Part shown: in pieces, positions 8,039 to 15,821 of the stretch
Position numbering within the stretch: position 1 is the stretch's first letter
How the letters are laid out: every line of letters begins with the position of its first letter
Origin: CAVRXZ01 sp963773035
GTDB taxonomy: Bacteria; Acidobacteriota; Vicinamibacteria; Vicinamibacterales; CAVVIG01
Assembly (NCBI GenBank): GCA_963773035.1
Contig: CAVYZX010000038.1
Span: 310,001 to 374,000, forward strand
Length of the DNA: 64,000 nucleotides
Direction of reading: 5' to 3'
The notes under the pieces: generated by a model
Told to the model about the DNA's origin: nothing
What the model saw: the letters and a program-made list of their open reading frames with translations, nothing else
Database searches by the model: none
Program-made: the position numbers and the translations under genes

Positions 8039-8707
8039 ATGCGGTTTTGGTCGACGATGATCACGGTGATGGCGTTGGGCGTCATGGCAGGTACCGCCGG
8101 TAAAACGGCATCGGCTCAGGGCGCGAATCTCAACAAGGCCAAGCTGCGGACGCCCGCACAGCTCACTGAGAAAGCGCCAGACACGTATAAGGCGAACTTC
8201 GATACCAGCAAGGGGGCGTTCGTCGTCGAGGTCCACCGCGAGTGGGCTCCCAACGGTGCCGACCGGTTCTACAACCTTGTCAAGAACGGCTTCTACGACG
8301 ACATTCGCTTCTTCCGCGTGCTCGACAACTTCATGGCGCAGTTTGGCATCAACGGCGATCCCGCGATCCAGTCGGCGTGGCGCGCGGCCAGCTTGAAAGA
8401 CGATCCGGTGAAACAGAGCAACAAGCGAGGGTTCATCACGTTCGCCACTGCCGGCCCCAATACGCGAACGACGCAGGTGTTCATCAACTACAAGGACAAC
8501 TCCTCTCTGGATTCACAGGGCTTCACGCCGTTCGGGCAGGTCACGTCGGGGATGGACGTCGTCGACAAGCTATACAAGGACTACGGGGAGGGTGCACCCC
8601 GGGGGCGAGGCCCCGAGCAAGGTCGCCTCCAACAAGAGGGAAATGCTTATCTGACAAAGGATTTCCCCAAACTCGACTACGTCAAAACTGCGACGATTGC
8701 GCCGTAG
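8039..8707 (+). CDS. Exported peptidyl-prolyl cis-trans isomerase, cyclophilin type
   Basis: A 222-residue periplasmic cyclophilin. The ATG at 8039 is chosen because AAGGAGAGG sits just upstream and the protein then begins with a signal peptide (MITVMALGVMAGTAGKTASA). The cyclophilin core follows: FVVEVHREWAPNGADRFYNL, FFRVLDNFMAQFGINGDP and FITFATAGPNTRTTQVFINY. The Gln/Phe-rich active-site segments are slightly divergent from the cytoplasmic type, as is usual for exported bacterial versions. The C-terminus has a charged insert (APRGRGPEQGRLQQEG). It is downstream of phzF and probably co-transcribed. Confidence 0.92.
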   Translation: MRFWSTMITVMALGVMAGTAGKTASAQGANLNKAKLRTPAQLTEKAPDTYKANFDTSKGAFVVEVHREWAPNGADRFYNLVKNGFYDDIRFFRVLDNFMAQFGINGDPAIQSAWRAASLKDDPVKQSNKRGFITFATAGPNTRTTQVFINYKDNSSLDSQGFTPFGQVTSGMDVVDKLYKDYGEGAPRGRGPEQGRLQQEGNAYLTKDFPKLDYVKTATIAP

Positions 8708-8708
8708 G

Positions 8709-8829
8709 CGGAAGGGGCAGGAAGGGCTGGAAGGGCGGGGAGGGCAGGAAGGGCTGGAAGGGCAGGAAGGGCAGGAAAGGTAGCTGGGTCACTCCAGCCT
8801 TTCCCGCCCCTCCTGCCTCTCCCGCCCAG
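8709..8829. repeat. GGAAGGGC purine-rich minisatellite with inverted right half
   Basis: The left part repeats GGAAGGGCAGGAAGGGCTGG-type units (about 8709-8780). The right part (about 8797-8829) carries the pyrimidine counterpart CCTTTCCCGCCCCTCCTGCC and CTCTCCCGCC. Transcribed, the two halves could fold on each other. It fills the gap between the cyclophilin and the cytochrome gene. The same pyrimidine units occur inside the decayed kinase at about 33457-33520. Confidence 0.7.
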
Positions 8830-8877
8830 GGTTATAATTTGGCAGCGTCCGGCGTACACGCTGAAACGGAGTGAGCC

Positions 8878-10290
8878 ATGGCAGATTCACGGTTCCGTAG
8901 TGGGTTGTCGTGCCGGTCGTTGCGATCCTATCTGTCTTTTCTTCCCGGGGGCATTCGGGTTGCGCTCGGGGTAGGCGCACTGGCGACCTTCCCCTCGTCG
9001 GTCCTCCTTGCGGCAGACACTCCTGCTCGTCCAGTTACGTTTGCAAAAGACATCGCGCCGATTTTTCAGGAGAAGTGTCAGACCTGCCACAGGCCGGATT
9101 CGATCGCGCCGATGTCGTTGCTTAGCTACGAGGAAGCGCGGCCCTGGGCGCGGGCGATTCGCAATCGCGTGGCATCGCGGCAGATGCCGCCCTGGGATAT
9201 CGACAAAACCGTCGGGATTCAGACGTTCGAGAACGATCGATCGCTGAGCGACGCGCAGATCGACGCCATCCTTCGGTGGGTGGATGCCGGCGCGCCACTG
9301 GGCGATCCAAAAGATCTTCCGCGGGCCCGCGAATGGCCGGCTGAAAACGTCTGGATGTACGAAGGACAATTCGGTGCGCCCGACCTCGTCATCAAATCGC
9401 CGAACTGGATGCAGCCCGCGAACGGGCAGGACGCGTGGTATCGGCCCGTCGTCGAGACCGGTCTCACGGAAGCGCGCTGGGTACGCGCCATCGAAATTCG
9501 CCCGGGCACCGTCAAGGGTCGTCGAATCACACACCATGCCGTCGCGCGACTGCGGCAGGATGATGGCTACGACGACAGAGACACGCGCGGCAACAGGGGC
9601 AACGACCCGGCGACGCCAGGCCTGTTCATGGAATGGGCAGTTGGAAAGCAGGGCGAGGTGATGCGCCCGAACAGCGGCAAGCTCTTGCTGCCCGGTTCAA
9701 AGATAGTGTGGGACATTCACTATCACTCGGTGGGCGAAGAGATCGCGGACGACGTCGAGATGGCGTTGTATTTCTATCCGAAGGGACAGGAGCCGAAGTA
9801 CCGGCAGGTGCTCGGTCAATTCGACGCGATCACCGGCGGGCGCCAGAATCTCGATATTCCACCGAACTCGATCAGCGTGCACGAAGCGTTTCACGTGCTG
9901 AAGCAGAATGGCCGCATCGAAAACTTCCAGCCGCATATGCATCTGCGCGGCAAAGCCATGTCCATGGAAGCCATTCTTCCCGATGGCACCATGCAGGTGA
10001 TCAATCACAGCAACTTCCAGTTCAACTGGCACAACAACTACATCTACGCGGAGGATTTCGCCCCGCTTCTTCCGAAAGGCACGGTGCTGCGTATCACCGC
10101 GTGGCACGACAACACGTCGGCCAACAAATCCAATCCGGATCCGAATCAGTGGGTTGGCTGGGGCGACCGGACCGTCGATGAGATGGCCCACGCATGGGTG
10201 AACATCACCTATCTCAGTGACGAGGATTACAAGGTGGAGGTCGAAAAGCGCAAGGCTAAGCAGCCTGTGACATCCACCGCGGCGCGGTAG
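8878..10290 (+). CDS. Cytochrome c / copper monooxygenase-like exported protein
   Basis: A 470-residue exported protein. The signal sequence is around residues 20-45. One c-type haem site, CQTCH, sits in an N-terminal cytochrome domain (about 50-150) ending in LSDAQIDAILRWVDAGAP. The C-terminal part (about 190-460) resembles the copper type II, ascorbate-dependent monooxygenase fold of peptidylglycine hydroxylase and dopamine beta-hydroxylase. Histidines are in matching places: RITHHAVARL, WDIHYHSVG and QPHMHLRGKAM. It would act as a periplasmic oxidoreductase, with haem feeding or draining the copper centres. The substrate is unknown. It lies four bases upstream of the PKD-like gene and starts the 8.9-13.3 kb exported-protein run. 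Confidence 0.78.
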   Translation: MADSRFRSGLSCRSLRSYLSFLPGGIRVALGVGALATFPSSVLLAADTPARPVTFAKDIAPIFQEKCQTCHRPDSIAPMSLLSYEEARPWARAIRNRVASRQMPPWDIDKTVGIQTFENDRSLSDAQIDAILRWVDAGAPLGDPKDLPRAREWPAENVWMYEGQFGAPDLVIKSPNWMQPANGQDAWYRPVVETGLTEARWVRAIEIRPGTVKGRRITHHAVARLRQDDGYDDRDTRGNRGNDPATPGLFMEWAVGKQGEVMRPNSGKLLLPGSKIVWDIHYHSVGEEIADDVEMALYFYPKGQEPKYRQVLGQFDAITGGRQNLDIPPNSISVHEAFHVLKQNGRIENFQPHMHLRGKAMSMEAILPDGTMQVINHSNFQFNWHNNYIYAEDFAPLLPKGTVLRITAWHDNTSANKSNPDPNQWVGWGDRTVDEMAHAWVNITYLSDEDYKVEVEKRKAKQPVTSTAAR

Positions 10291-10294
10291 CGGT

Positions 10295-11131
10295 GTGACC
10301 TCATACGTGATACGTGTCGCGACGGGAGTCGCGCTCGCCAGTTGGTTCGTTCTCGGCATCGGCGGGAGCGCCGCGCAGCTCCCGCTCGAGCCAAGCCGGG
10401 AATCCGGCCAGAGCATCACCGCCGCATACGAGGGATGGTTCAAGAACGCGGACGGAACCTTCACTCTGTTGCTGGGCTATTACAACCGGAACTCGAAACA
10501 AGTCCTGGATATTTCCGTCGGGCCCGACAACCGGATCGAACCAGGCGGGCCCGATCGCGGACAACCCACACATTTTCTTCCGCGGCGTCAGTGGGGTGTC
10601 TTCACCGTCGTCGTGCCGGCGGACTTCGGCGACAAGAAGCTCACATGGACGCTGACCGCAAACGGGAAGACCACGTCGGTCCCGATGGGCTTGCAGCGGG
10701 ACTATGAAGTCGATCCGTTCCGCGACGCGGCCGAGAAGAACACGCCGCCGGTCCTGAAATTTCAACCGCAGGGCACTCCCCTCCAAGGCCCGCCTCGCGG
10801 CATCAGCGCTTCATACGACGCGATGGTCGGAGCCCCGCTCACGTTGACGGTCTGGGCGAGCGACGACGCGATTGTGGATGCCAGCCGGCGTACCCCCGAA
10901 GCTCCTGTAACCTTGAGTTGGAGCATGTTCCGCGGCCTTGGTGCCGTGACGTTCAGCAATCCCAAGCCGCCCATCGACAAGGCCGACGGAAAGGCCACGA
11001 CCACTGCTACGTTCAGTCAGGCCGGGGAATACATCATCCGCGCCCAGGCCAACGACGTATCCGGAGAGGGCGGCGGAGGATTTCAGTGCTGCTGGACGAA
11101 CGCGCACATCAAGGTCACGGTGAAACCATGA
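10295..11131 (+). CDS. Exported PKD/Ig-like domain protein
   Basis: A 278-residue secreted protein of unknown function. It begins with GTG four bases after the cytochrome gene and has a signal peptide (ATGVALASWFVLGIGGSAAQ). The middle has beta-rich segments such as WGVFTVVVPADFGDKKLTWT, and the C-terminal part looks like a PKD or Ig-like domain (PVTLSWSMFRGLGAVTF and ATTTATFSQAGEYIIRAQAN). The tight spacing implies co-transcription with the cytochrome/copper protein, so it may be an accessory or substrate-binding partner. No catalytic motif is evident. The end of the protein is followed at once by a GTGCTGGG repeat array. Confidence 0.72.
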   Translation: MTSYVIRVATGVALASWFVLGIGGSAAQLPLEPSRESGQSITAAYEGWFKNADGTFTLLLGYYNRNSKQVLDISVGPDNRIEPGGPDRGQPTHFLPRRQWGVFTVVVPADFGDKKLTWTLTANGKTTSVPMGLQRDYEVDPFRDAAEKNTPPVLKFQPQGTPLQGPPRGISASYDAMVGAPLTLTVWASDDAIVDASRRTPEAPVTLSWSMFRGLGAVTFSNPKPPIDKADGKATTTATFSQAGEYIIRAQANDVSGEGGGGFQCCWTNAHIKVTVKP

Positions 11132-11132
11132 C

Positions 11133-11200
11133 TGTGCTGGGTGCTGGGTGCTCGGTGCTCGGTGCTGGTGCCATGTGCTAGGTGCTTGGTGCCACGTGCG
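11133..11200 (+). repeat. GTGCTGGG minisatellite
   Basis: About eight units of GTGCTGGG, GTGCTCG, GTGCTAG and GTGCTTGGTGCC in tandem, located between two exported-protein genes. It runs up to, or slightly into, the start of the next reading frame, and translation across it gives a Cys/Trp-rich nonsense peptide. Confidence 0.7.
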
Positions 11201-12014
11201 GCGTGCTGCGGGCAAGTCTGCTCTTGTCGCAGTCAGTGCATTTCTGGCGACCGTGCCGTTATCGGCACAGTGGCTCAAATACCCGACGGCTAACGTCCCG
11301 AGGACGGCCAGCGGACAGCCCAATCTGAATGCTCCCACGCCGAAGATCTCCGACGGCAAGCCGGATCTTTCAGGTCTGTGGGAAGCAGAACAGACCAGAC
11401 CCTGCCCGCCTGCTGGCTGTGCCGATCTGCCGGCCGGCGAGCAGTTCTTCGATCTCGGCTGGGGACTCCAAGGCGGCCTGCCGTACCAGCCCTGGGCCGC
11501 CGATCTGGTGAAAGCGCGTCGCGAGCAGAACGGCAAGGACGATCTCATCAGCCGGTGTCTGCCGACCGGCGTGCCGCGCATGCATGCGATGCCGCTCCTG
11601 AGAAAGCTGGTTCAGGTGCCTGGCGTGCTCGTCATCCTCAACGAACAGAATGCGTCGTTCCGGCAGATCTTCACGGATGGCCGGACGTTACCCGACGACC
11701 CTCAGCCATCCTGGAACGGCTACTCGTCAGCGAAGTGGGACAACGACACGCTGGTTGTGCAGAGCAACGGATTCCGCGATGGAATCTGGCTCGATCGCTT
11801 CGGCAGCCCGATGACGGACGCGGCCAGAGTCACCGAACGGTTTCGTCGAGTAAACTTTGGCAAGCTCGAGATCGAGGTGACGGTCGACGATCCGAAGGCA
11901 TATACCAAGCCGTGGACCGTGAAGCTGAATCACTTCATCGCTCTCGATACTGATCTGCTGGATTACTTCTGCCTGGAAAACGAAAGGGACGTCGGACGTC
12001 TGGTCGGAAAATAG
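11196..12014 (+). CDS. Exported protein of unknown function
   Basis: An exported protein of about 272 residues. The frame is open from a GTG at 11148, but that stretch is the GTGCTGGG repeat, so I place the start at the GTG at 11196, giving a plausible signal peptide (LVAVSAFLATVPLSAQ). The mature part begins WLKYPTANVPRTASGQPNLN and contains KPDLSGLWEAEQTRPCPPAG. 'PDLSGxW' proteins are very common in Acidobacteria and have no known activity. There are Cys residues at both ends of the mature protein (CPPAGC and YFCLENE). No enzymatic motif is recognised. It is co-directional with the PQQ dehydrogenase that follows. Confidence 0.7.
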   Translation: MRRAAGKSALVAVSAFLATVPLSAQWLKYPTANVPRTASGQPNLNAPTPKISDGKPDLSGLWEAEQTRPCPPAGCADLPAGEQFFDLGWGLQGGLPYQPWAADLVKARREQNGKDDLISRCLPTGVPRMHAMPLLRKLVQVPGVLVILNEQNASFRQIFTDGRTLPDDPQPSWNGYSSAKWDNDTLVVQSNGFRDGIWLDRFGSPMTDAARVTERFRRVNFGKLEIEVTVDDPKAYTKPWTVKLNHFIALDTDLLDYFCLENERDVGRLVGK

Positions 12015-12061
12015 TCCCGGCAGATTCTCGCGCCGGGTCGAGCATCCATCACGGAGGAAAG

Positions 12062-13342
12062 ATGATTCGCAAGGTGATTCTGGCAAGTTCCACGTGTCTC
12101 GTGTTGTGTTCCCTTGGTGTGTCGGCGGCGCAGGCCCCGCGCGCCGTTCCGCGTCCACCGGCGCCGCCGCCCGGGCCGCCAAGAGCCGAAGATGGGAGTG
12201 CCGCTCCCGACGGGTACGCGCCGATCCCCGAATGGATGGGACAGACTCGGGCGCCCAAGCCGGCCAAAATTGCGGCCTTCCAATCGGAGACCTTTGCTCA
12301 AGGGTTGATGGGCGCGTTCTCGTTCAATTTCCTCCCGGACGGCCGGATGCTCGTGGCCGAACGGCCGGGTCGCATCAAGATCGTTGGGAAAGACGGCAAG
12401 GTCTCGGATCCAATCGCGGGGTTGCCGTCGAATCTGTGGGCGAAGGGCGGACAGGGCATTTACGAGGCGAGGCCAGACAAGGCGTTCACCACGAACCGCA
12501 CGCTCTATCTTCTTTACACCGTGCTGCCCGAGGGTACGAATCCAGAAACGCCGCCGCGCTCCGCCGGCGTCATCGTCGCGGCGAGCGCGAAGCTTTCCGC
12601 GGACGACAAGCGGCTCGAAGATGTCAAAGTGCTTTTGAACGCCGAGGGCACGAGCGGGCGCTTGATCCAGGCGCCCGATGGCTCGCTGTTGATTACGTCC
12701 GCGCTGCCTGGCGGTGTCGGCGTGCTCTCGGTCGACTGGCCGCAGGCGCAGCAGCTCGACAGCAACATGGGCAAGGTGCTGCGGATCAATCCTGACGGCT
12801 CGATTCCAAAGGACAACCCGTTTGTCGGACGCACCGGGGTGCATCCGGAGATCTTTGCCCTCGGGATCCGCGACGACCAGGGCGTGGCGATTCACCCGCG
12901 CACGGGCAAATTGTGGGCAAGCGAGCACGGACCACGCGGCGGCGATGAAATCAACGCGATTGTCAAAGGCAAGAACTACGGATTTCCGACGATTGGATAC
13001 GGCCACGAATACACTGGCAAGCCCATTAACGGCGACAAAACGGAGCAAGAGGGAATGGAGCAGCCCGTGTACTTCTGGACGCCGGACATCGCGCCCGCAG
13101 GCATTGCGTTCTACACCGGGAAGCTTTTTCCGGCATGGCAGGGAGATCTCTTCGTCGCGTCTCTCGCCGGGCGCGCGCTCGTGAGACTGGTTCTGAAGGA
13201 CGAGCGCGTAATCGGCGAAGAACGGCTCCTGACCGATCTCAATAGCAGAATCAGAGGCGTGAACGAAGGCCCGGATGGCGCGCTCTATGTGATGACGGAC
13301 GGGAACGAGGGCAAGATCCTGAAGCTTACGCCCAAAAAATAG
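12062..13342 (+). CDS. PQQ-dependent sugar dehydrogenase (soluble aldose dehydrogenase family)
   Basis: A 426-residue exported six-bladed beta-propeller enzyme, related to soluble PQQ glucose/aldose dehydrogenases that oxidise sugars in the periplasm. The start has a strong GGAGGAAAG site, and a signal peptide ends near ALG. Family features are FSFNFLPDGRMLVAERPGRI at the first blade, EIFALGIRDDQGVAIHPRTG, LWASEHGPRGGDEINAI (the conserved EHGPRGGDE loop near the cofactor and calcium) and YFWTPDIAPAGIAFYTG. It follows the unknown exported protein by 47 bases. The exact sugar cannot be told. Confidence 0.9.
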   Translation: MIRKVILASSTCLVLCSLGVSAAQAPRAVPRPPAPPPGPPRAEDGSAAPDGYAPIPEWMGQTRAPKPAKIAAFQSETFAQGLMGAFSFNFLPDGRMLVAERPGRIKIVGKDGKVSDPIAGLPSNLWAKGGQGIYEARPDKAFTTNRTLYLLYTVLPEGTNPETPPRSAGVIVAASAKLSADDKRLEDVKVLLNAEGTSGRLIQAPDGSLLITSALPGGVGVLSVDWPQAQQLDSNMGKVLRINPDGSIPKDNPFVGRTGVHPEIFALGIRDDQGVAIHPRTGKLWASEHGPRGGDEINAIVKGKNYGFPTIGYGHEYTGKPINGDKTEQEGMEQPVYFWTPDIAPAGIAFYTGKLFPAWQGDLFVASLAGRALVRLVLKDERVIGEERLLTDLNSRIRGVNEGPDGALYVMTDGNEGKILKLTPKK

Positions 13343-13381
13343 TCCGTGATGCGGGTGGCACCACGCATGTCCAACTAATCC

Positions 13382-13467
13382 CGGAAATCACTTGACTTGA
13401 CGTGGTAGGAGAGCATTTCCACGAGAGCGAGATGGGTCGGTTACCACGTCAAGTCAAGTGATTTCCG
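13382..13467. repeat. Perfect 26-bp inverted repeat
   Basis: The arms 13382-13407 and 13442-13467 are exact reverse complements. The left arm begins CGGAAATCACTTGACTTG and ends in CGTGGTA. The loop is 34 bases. The complementarity continues weakly outward (CAACTA on the left, TAGTTG on the right). It lies 40 bases after the PQQ dehydrogenase, so it could be a strong terminator, although it lacks a following T-run. It could also be the ends of a tiny mobile element. Confidence 0.85.
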
Positions 13468-13618
13468 ATCTAGTTGTCCGAGGCAGCGTCACGGCGGCGC
13501 GCACGGCGCGCCCGCGAGGGAGAGGAGCGGGGCGTGGGGCCCCCGCGAGCGACCGAGCCGGCCGCCTTCGCTTTGCTTCGGCGAGCCTCGCCGTAGCTCG
13601 AAGAGCGGAGGCGGGGGT

Positions 13619-13635
13619 GTGGGGCAGAGCCCCAC
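13619..13635. repeat. GTGGGGC-AGA-GCCCCAC stem-loop
   Basis: A short perfect stem with a three-base loop, 23 bases before the VOC start, at the end of a very GC-rich stretch (13468-13657). A related inverted pair occurs inside the GT2 gene at about 57049-57066. The whole gap 13343-13657 otherwise holds only this stem and the 26-bp inverted repeat. Confidence 0.55.
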
Positions 13636-13657
13636 GTGTAACGATGGGAGCGTGTCT

Positions 13658-14677
13658 ATGAACCTTCGGGCACCGATCTCCGCATTCTCCTGTGCCTTCG
13701 TCATCTCGTTGATTACTTCCGCATCGCCGCACCCTGAGGTCCTCGCGCAGAGCCCGGGCAAGATCGCGCCGATGCACGTTCATCACGTCCACCTGAATTC
13801 GGTGAACCCGAAGGCTGCGGCCGAGTACTACCCGAAGCCGTTTTCAGCTTCGGCCGTGAAAACGACGTTCAATGGTTTCGAAGCCGTCAAAACCAGCAAC
13901 CTTTATCTGCTCTTCACGAAAGTCGACACGCCTCCACAGACCGAGCTGACCGGACCACAGACGTCGATCTGGCACTTCGGCTGGAACACTCCGGACTCGC
14001 GCAAGTACAACGAGCGGTTTCGCGCGATGGGGCTCGAGATCGCCCAGATGTGGGACGCTGCCGATGGAAAGCTCGTCGACATGTCGAGCGACACGCTGCC
14101 CGGACTTCCGACGCAAGAGCAAATCCTGGAATTGCGGGCGAAGGGCGCGACGCCTGCCAGGCAGGGAGGCTTCGGCTATCTCCGCGGTCCCGACGGCGCG
14201 CTGGTCGAGAACGCACAAGCCGGTCAAGTGGAGCGGTTCAACCACGTGCACATGTATCACGAGCATCCGCTGTGCGCCGTGCGCTGGTACGTCGAGCACC
14301 TCGGTGCCACGCTTCCACAAGGCCGGGGCGGTGCGCCGCCCGAGCCGCCTTCCGGCGAGTGCAAGCAGCCCTACGCTCCGCCGACCTGGCCCTCGTTCTT
14401 CAAGTTTCCCGGCTTCGTCCGGGAGCCGTCCGGCGGCGTGAACTTCGACGACATCTCCATCCTGATCCGGCCGTGGCCCGGCGGAGGGCTGGTCAGCACG
14501 CGGGGACACATCGTCGATCACTGGGCCTTGAGTGTTTCCGACCTCGACGGCACCGTGAGCCGGTTGAAAGGGGAGGGCATCAAGTTCCTCGAAGAGATCC
14601 ACCCGTCGGGAAGCATGCGGGCCGCCATGATCGAGGGGCCCGATCGCGTGGCTATTGAGCTGGTCGAGGTGAAATAG
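13658..14677 (+). CDS. Exported VOC (glyoxalase/dioxygenase superfamily) protein
   Basis: A protein of about 339 residues. The ATG at 13658 is chosen over an upstream in-frame start because the signal peptide (ISAFSCAFVISLITSASPHPEV) follows it. Two vicinal-oxygen-chelate modules are visible: MHVHHVHLNSVNPKAAAEYY at the N-terminus, then HVHMYHEHPLCAVRWYVEHL, with VDHWALSVSDLDGTVSRL in the C-terminal part. His and Glu residues consistent with metal binding are present (ending in VAIELVEV). VOC proteins are usually cytosolic, so export is notable though common in Acidobacteria. It precedes two exported cupins on the same strand. Confidence 0.85.
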   Translation: MNLRAPISAFSCAFVISLITSASPHPEVLAQSPGKIAPMHVHHVHLNSVNPKAAAEYYPKPFSASAVKTTFNGFEAVKTSNLYLLFTKVDTPPQTELTGPQTSIWHFGWNTPDSRKYNERFRAMGLEIAQMWDAADGKLVDMSSDTLPGLPTQEQILELRAKGATPARQGGFGYLRGPDGALVENAQAGQVERFNHVHMYHEHPLCAVRWYVEHLGATLPQGRGGAPPEPPSGECKQPYAPPTWPSFFKFPGFVREPSGGVNFDDISILIRPWPGGGLVSTRGHIVDHWALSVSDLDGTVSRLKGEGIKFLEEIHPSGSMRAAMIEGPDRVAIELVEVK

Positions 14678-14690
14678 GAGGGAGGTCGTG

Positions 14691-15347
14691 ATGCTGAAGA
14701 AGGGGCTGCGTATCCTCACGATGGCGATCGCGGCGTTTCCCGCGGTCGGAATTGCTCAAGCTCCGAAAGAGACGGTGTTCGTCAGCGACGAGGACATCAA
14801 GGCAGTGTTGAAGTACGCGGCCGACACGAAGCGTACGATTCCAGACAACACGATCAGGGTGGTCGACATGGGCAACTACCAGCTTGGCGTGGCGGTCATT
14901 CATCGAGGCGCGACCGGCGCCGCGGCTGCGGCGGGCGGTGCCAACCCGGCACGCGGTGCCGCGCCGGCTCCGACTCCGCAGGCGCAATGCGGTGAGCAAC
15001 GCGCTGGTGCAACCGGCCCTGGCGGAATCTTCCACGACGACACGGCCGAGACGTACATCGTCATTTCTGGTGCCGCGACGCTGATCACCGGAGGCACGAT
15101 CGTCAACGGACGGCGATCGGCGGCTGACAACGAGGTGACAACGGTCCTCAACGGACCGTCTTGCAACGGAACGATGGTGGGATACGAGAGCCGTCAGGTC
15201 AAAGTGGGCGACGTCATCGTCATTCCCGAGCGCGTGCCGCACGGATTTTCAGTCGTCCCCGATCACGTCACCTACTTGAGCGTACGGCCGGACCTCAAGA
15301 AGGTCCTGCAGCACGGGTACGTCAATCCGGCACTAGCCAAGAAATAG
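14691..15347 (+). CDS. Exported cupin-domain protein
   Basis: A 218-residue secreted cupin. The start at 14691 follows AGGAGGGAGG, and a signal peptide runs through ILTMAIAAFPAVGIAQ. A low-complexity Ala/Gly/Pro insert (around residues 80-110) separates the N-terminal strands from the cupin core. The core has FHDDTAETYIVISGAATLITGG and a second motif VKVGDVIVIPERVPHGFSVV, which supplies the usual metal-binding His. It sits in a row with an exported VOC protein and another cupin, suggesting joint periplasmic metal-dependent chemistry, but the substrate is unknown. Confidence 0.85.
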   Translation: MLKKGLRILTMAIAAFPAVGIAQAPKETVFVSDEDIKAVLKYAADTKRTIPDNTIRVVDMGNYQLGVAVIHRGATGAAAAAGGANPARGAAPAPTPQAQCGEQRAGATGPGGIFHDDTAETYIVISGAATLITGGTIVNGRRSAADNEVTTVLNGPSCNGTMVGYESRQVKVGDVIVIPERVPHGFSVVPDHVTYLSVRPDLKKVLQHGYVNPALAKK

Positions 15348-15377
15348 ACGAATTATCCGGCTAACGAGGAGGGGACC

Positions 15378-15812
15378 ATGAAGTTCTTCTTGATCGGAGC
15401 GATGCTGTCACTGATGGTGGCGTTCACGATCGCGGACGGCGTACCGACCGTCGTGACTTATATTCCGCACGACAAAGTATCCGCGACCATGCAAAAGGGC
15501 GGATCGATCCTCAACGATCATGGCTTGATCTTGCTGGCCCAACGCCGCGGCGCCGGTGAGGTCGAAGTGCACGAGAAAACGAACCACGTCTTCATCATCG
15601 TCGAAGGCGAGGCGACATTCGTGACGGGTGGAACGCTGGTGGACGCCAGGCAGACGGCGCCGGGCCAGACTCGTGCGCCGAGCGTTCAGGGGGGCGAGAC
15701 CCATCACCTGACCAAGGGCGACGTCATTACCATTCCGGCGAAGACACCACATTGGTTCAAGGAAGTCCCGACGCAGACCATCGCCTATTACGCGGTGAAC
15801 ACAGAACCCTGA
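15378..15812 (+). CDS. Small exported cupin protein
   Basis: A 144-residue secreted single-domain cupin. ATG 15378 is preceded by AACGAGGAGGGGACC, a good ribosome-binding site. The signal peptide is LIGAMLSLMVAFTIADG. Cupin motif 1 is VEVHEKTNHVFIIVEGEATF, and motif 2 is HHLTKGDVITIPAKTPHWFK. It is closely similar in layout to the preceding cupin (shared TFVTGGTLVDAR versus TLITGGTIVNGR), so the two probably arose by duplication. It forms a three-gene set with the VOC protein. Confidence 0.87.
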   Translation: MKFFLIGAMLSLMVAFTIADGVPTVVTYIPHDKVSATMQKGGSILNDHGLILLAQRRGAGEVEVHEKTNHVFIIVEGEATFVTGGTLVDARQTAPGQTRAPSVQGGETHHLTKGDVITIPAKTPHWFKEVPTQTIAYYAVNTEP

Positions 15813-15821
15813 TTCGGATTC

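Noticed and set aside
11148..11195. Upstream GTG start adding a Cys/Trp-rich leader
   Set aside because: The leader is translated minisatellite; the signal peptide begins after it.
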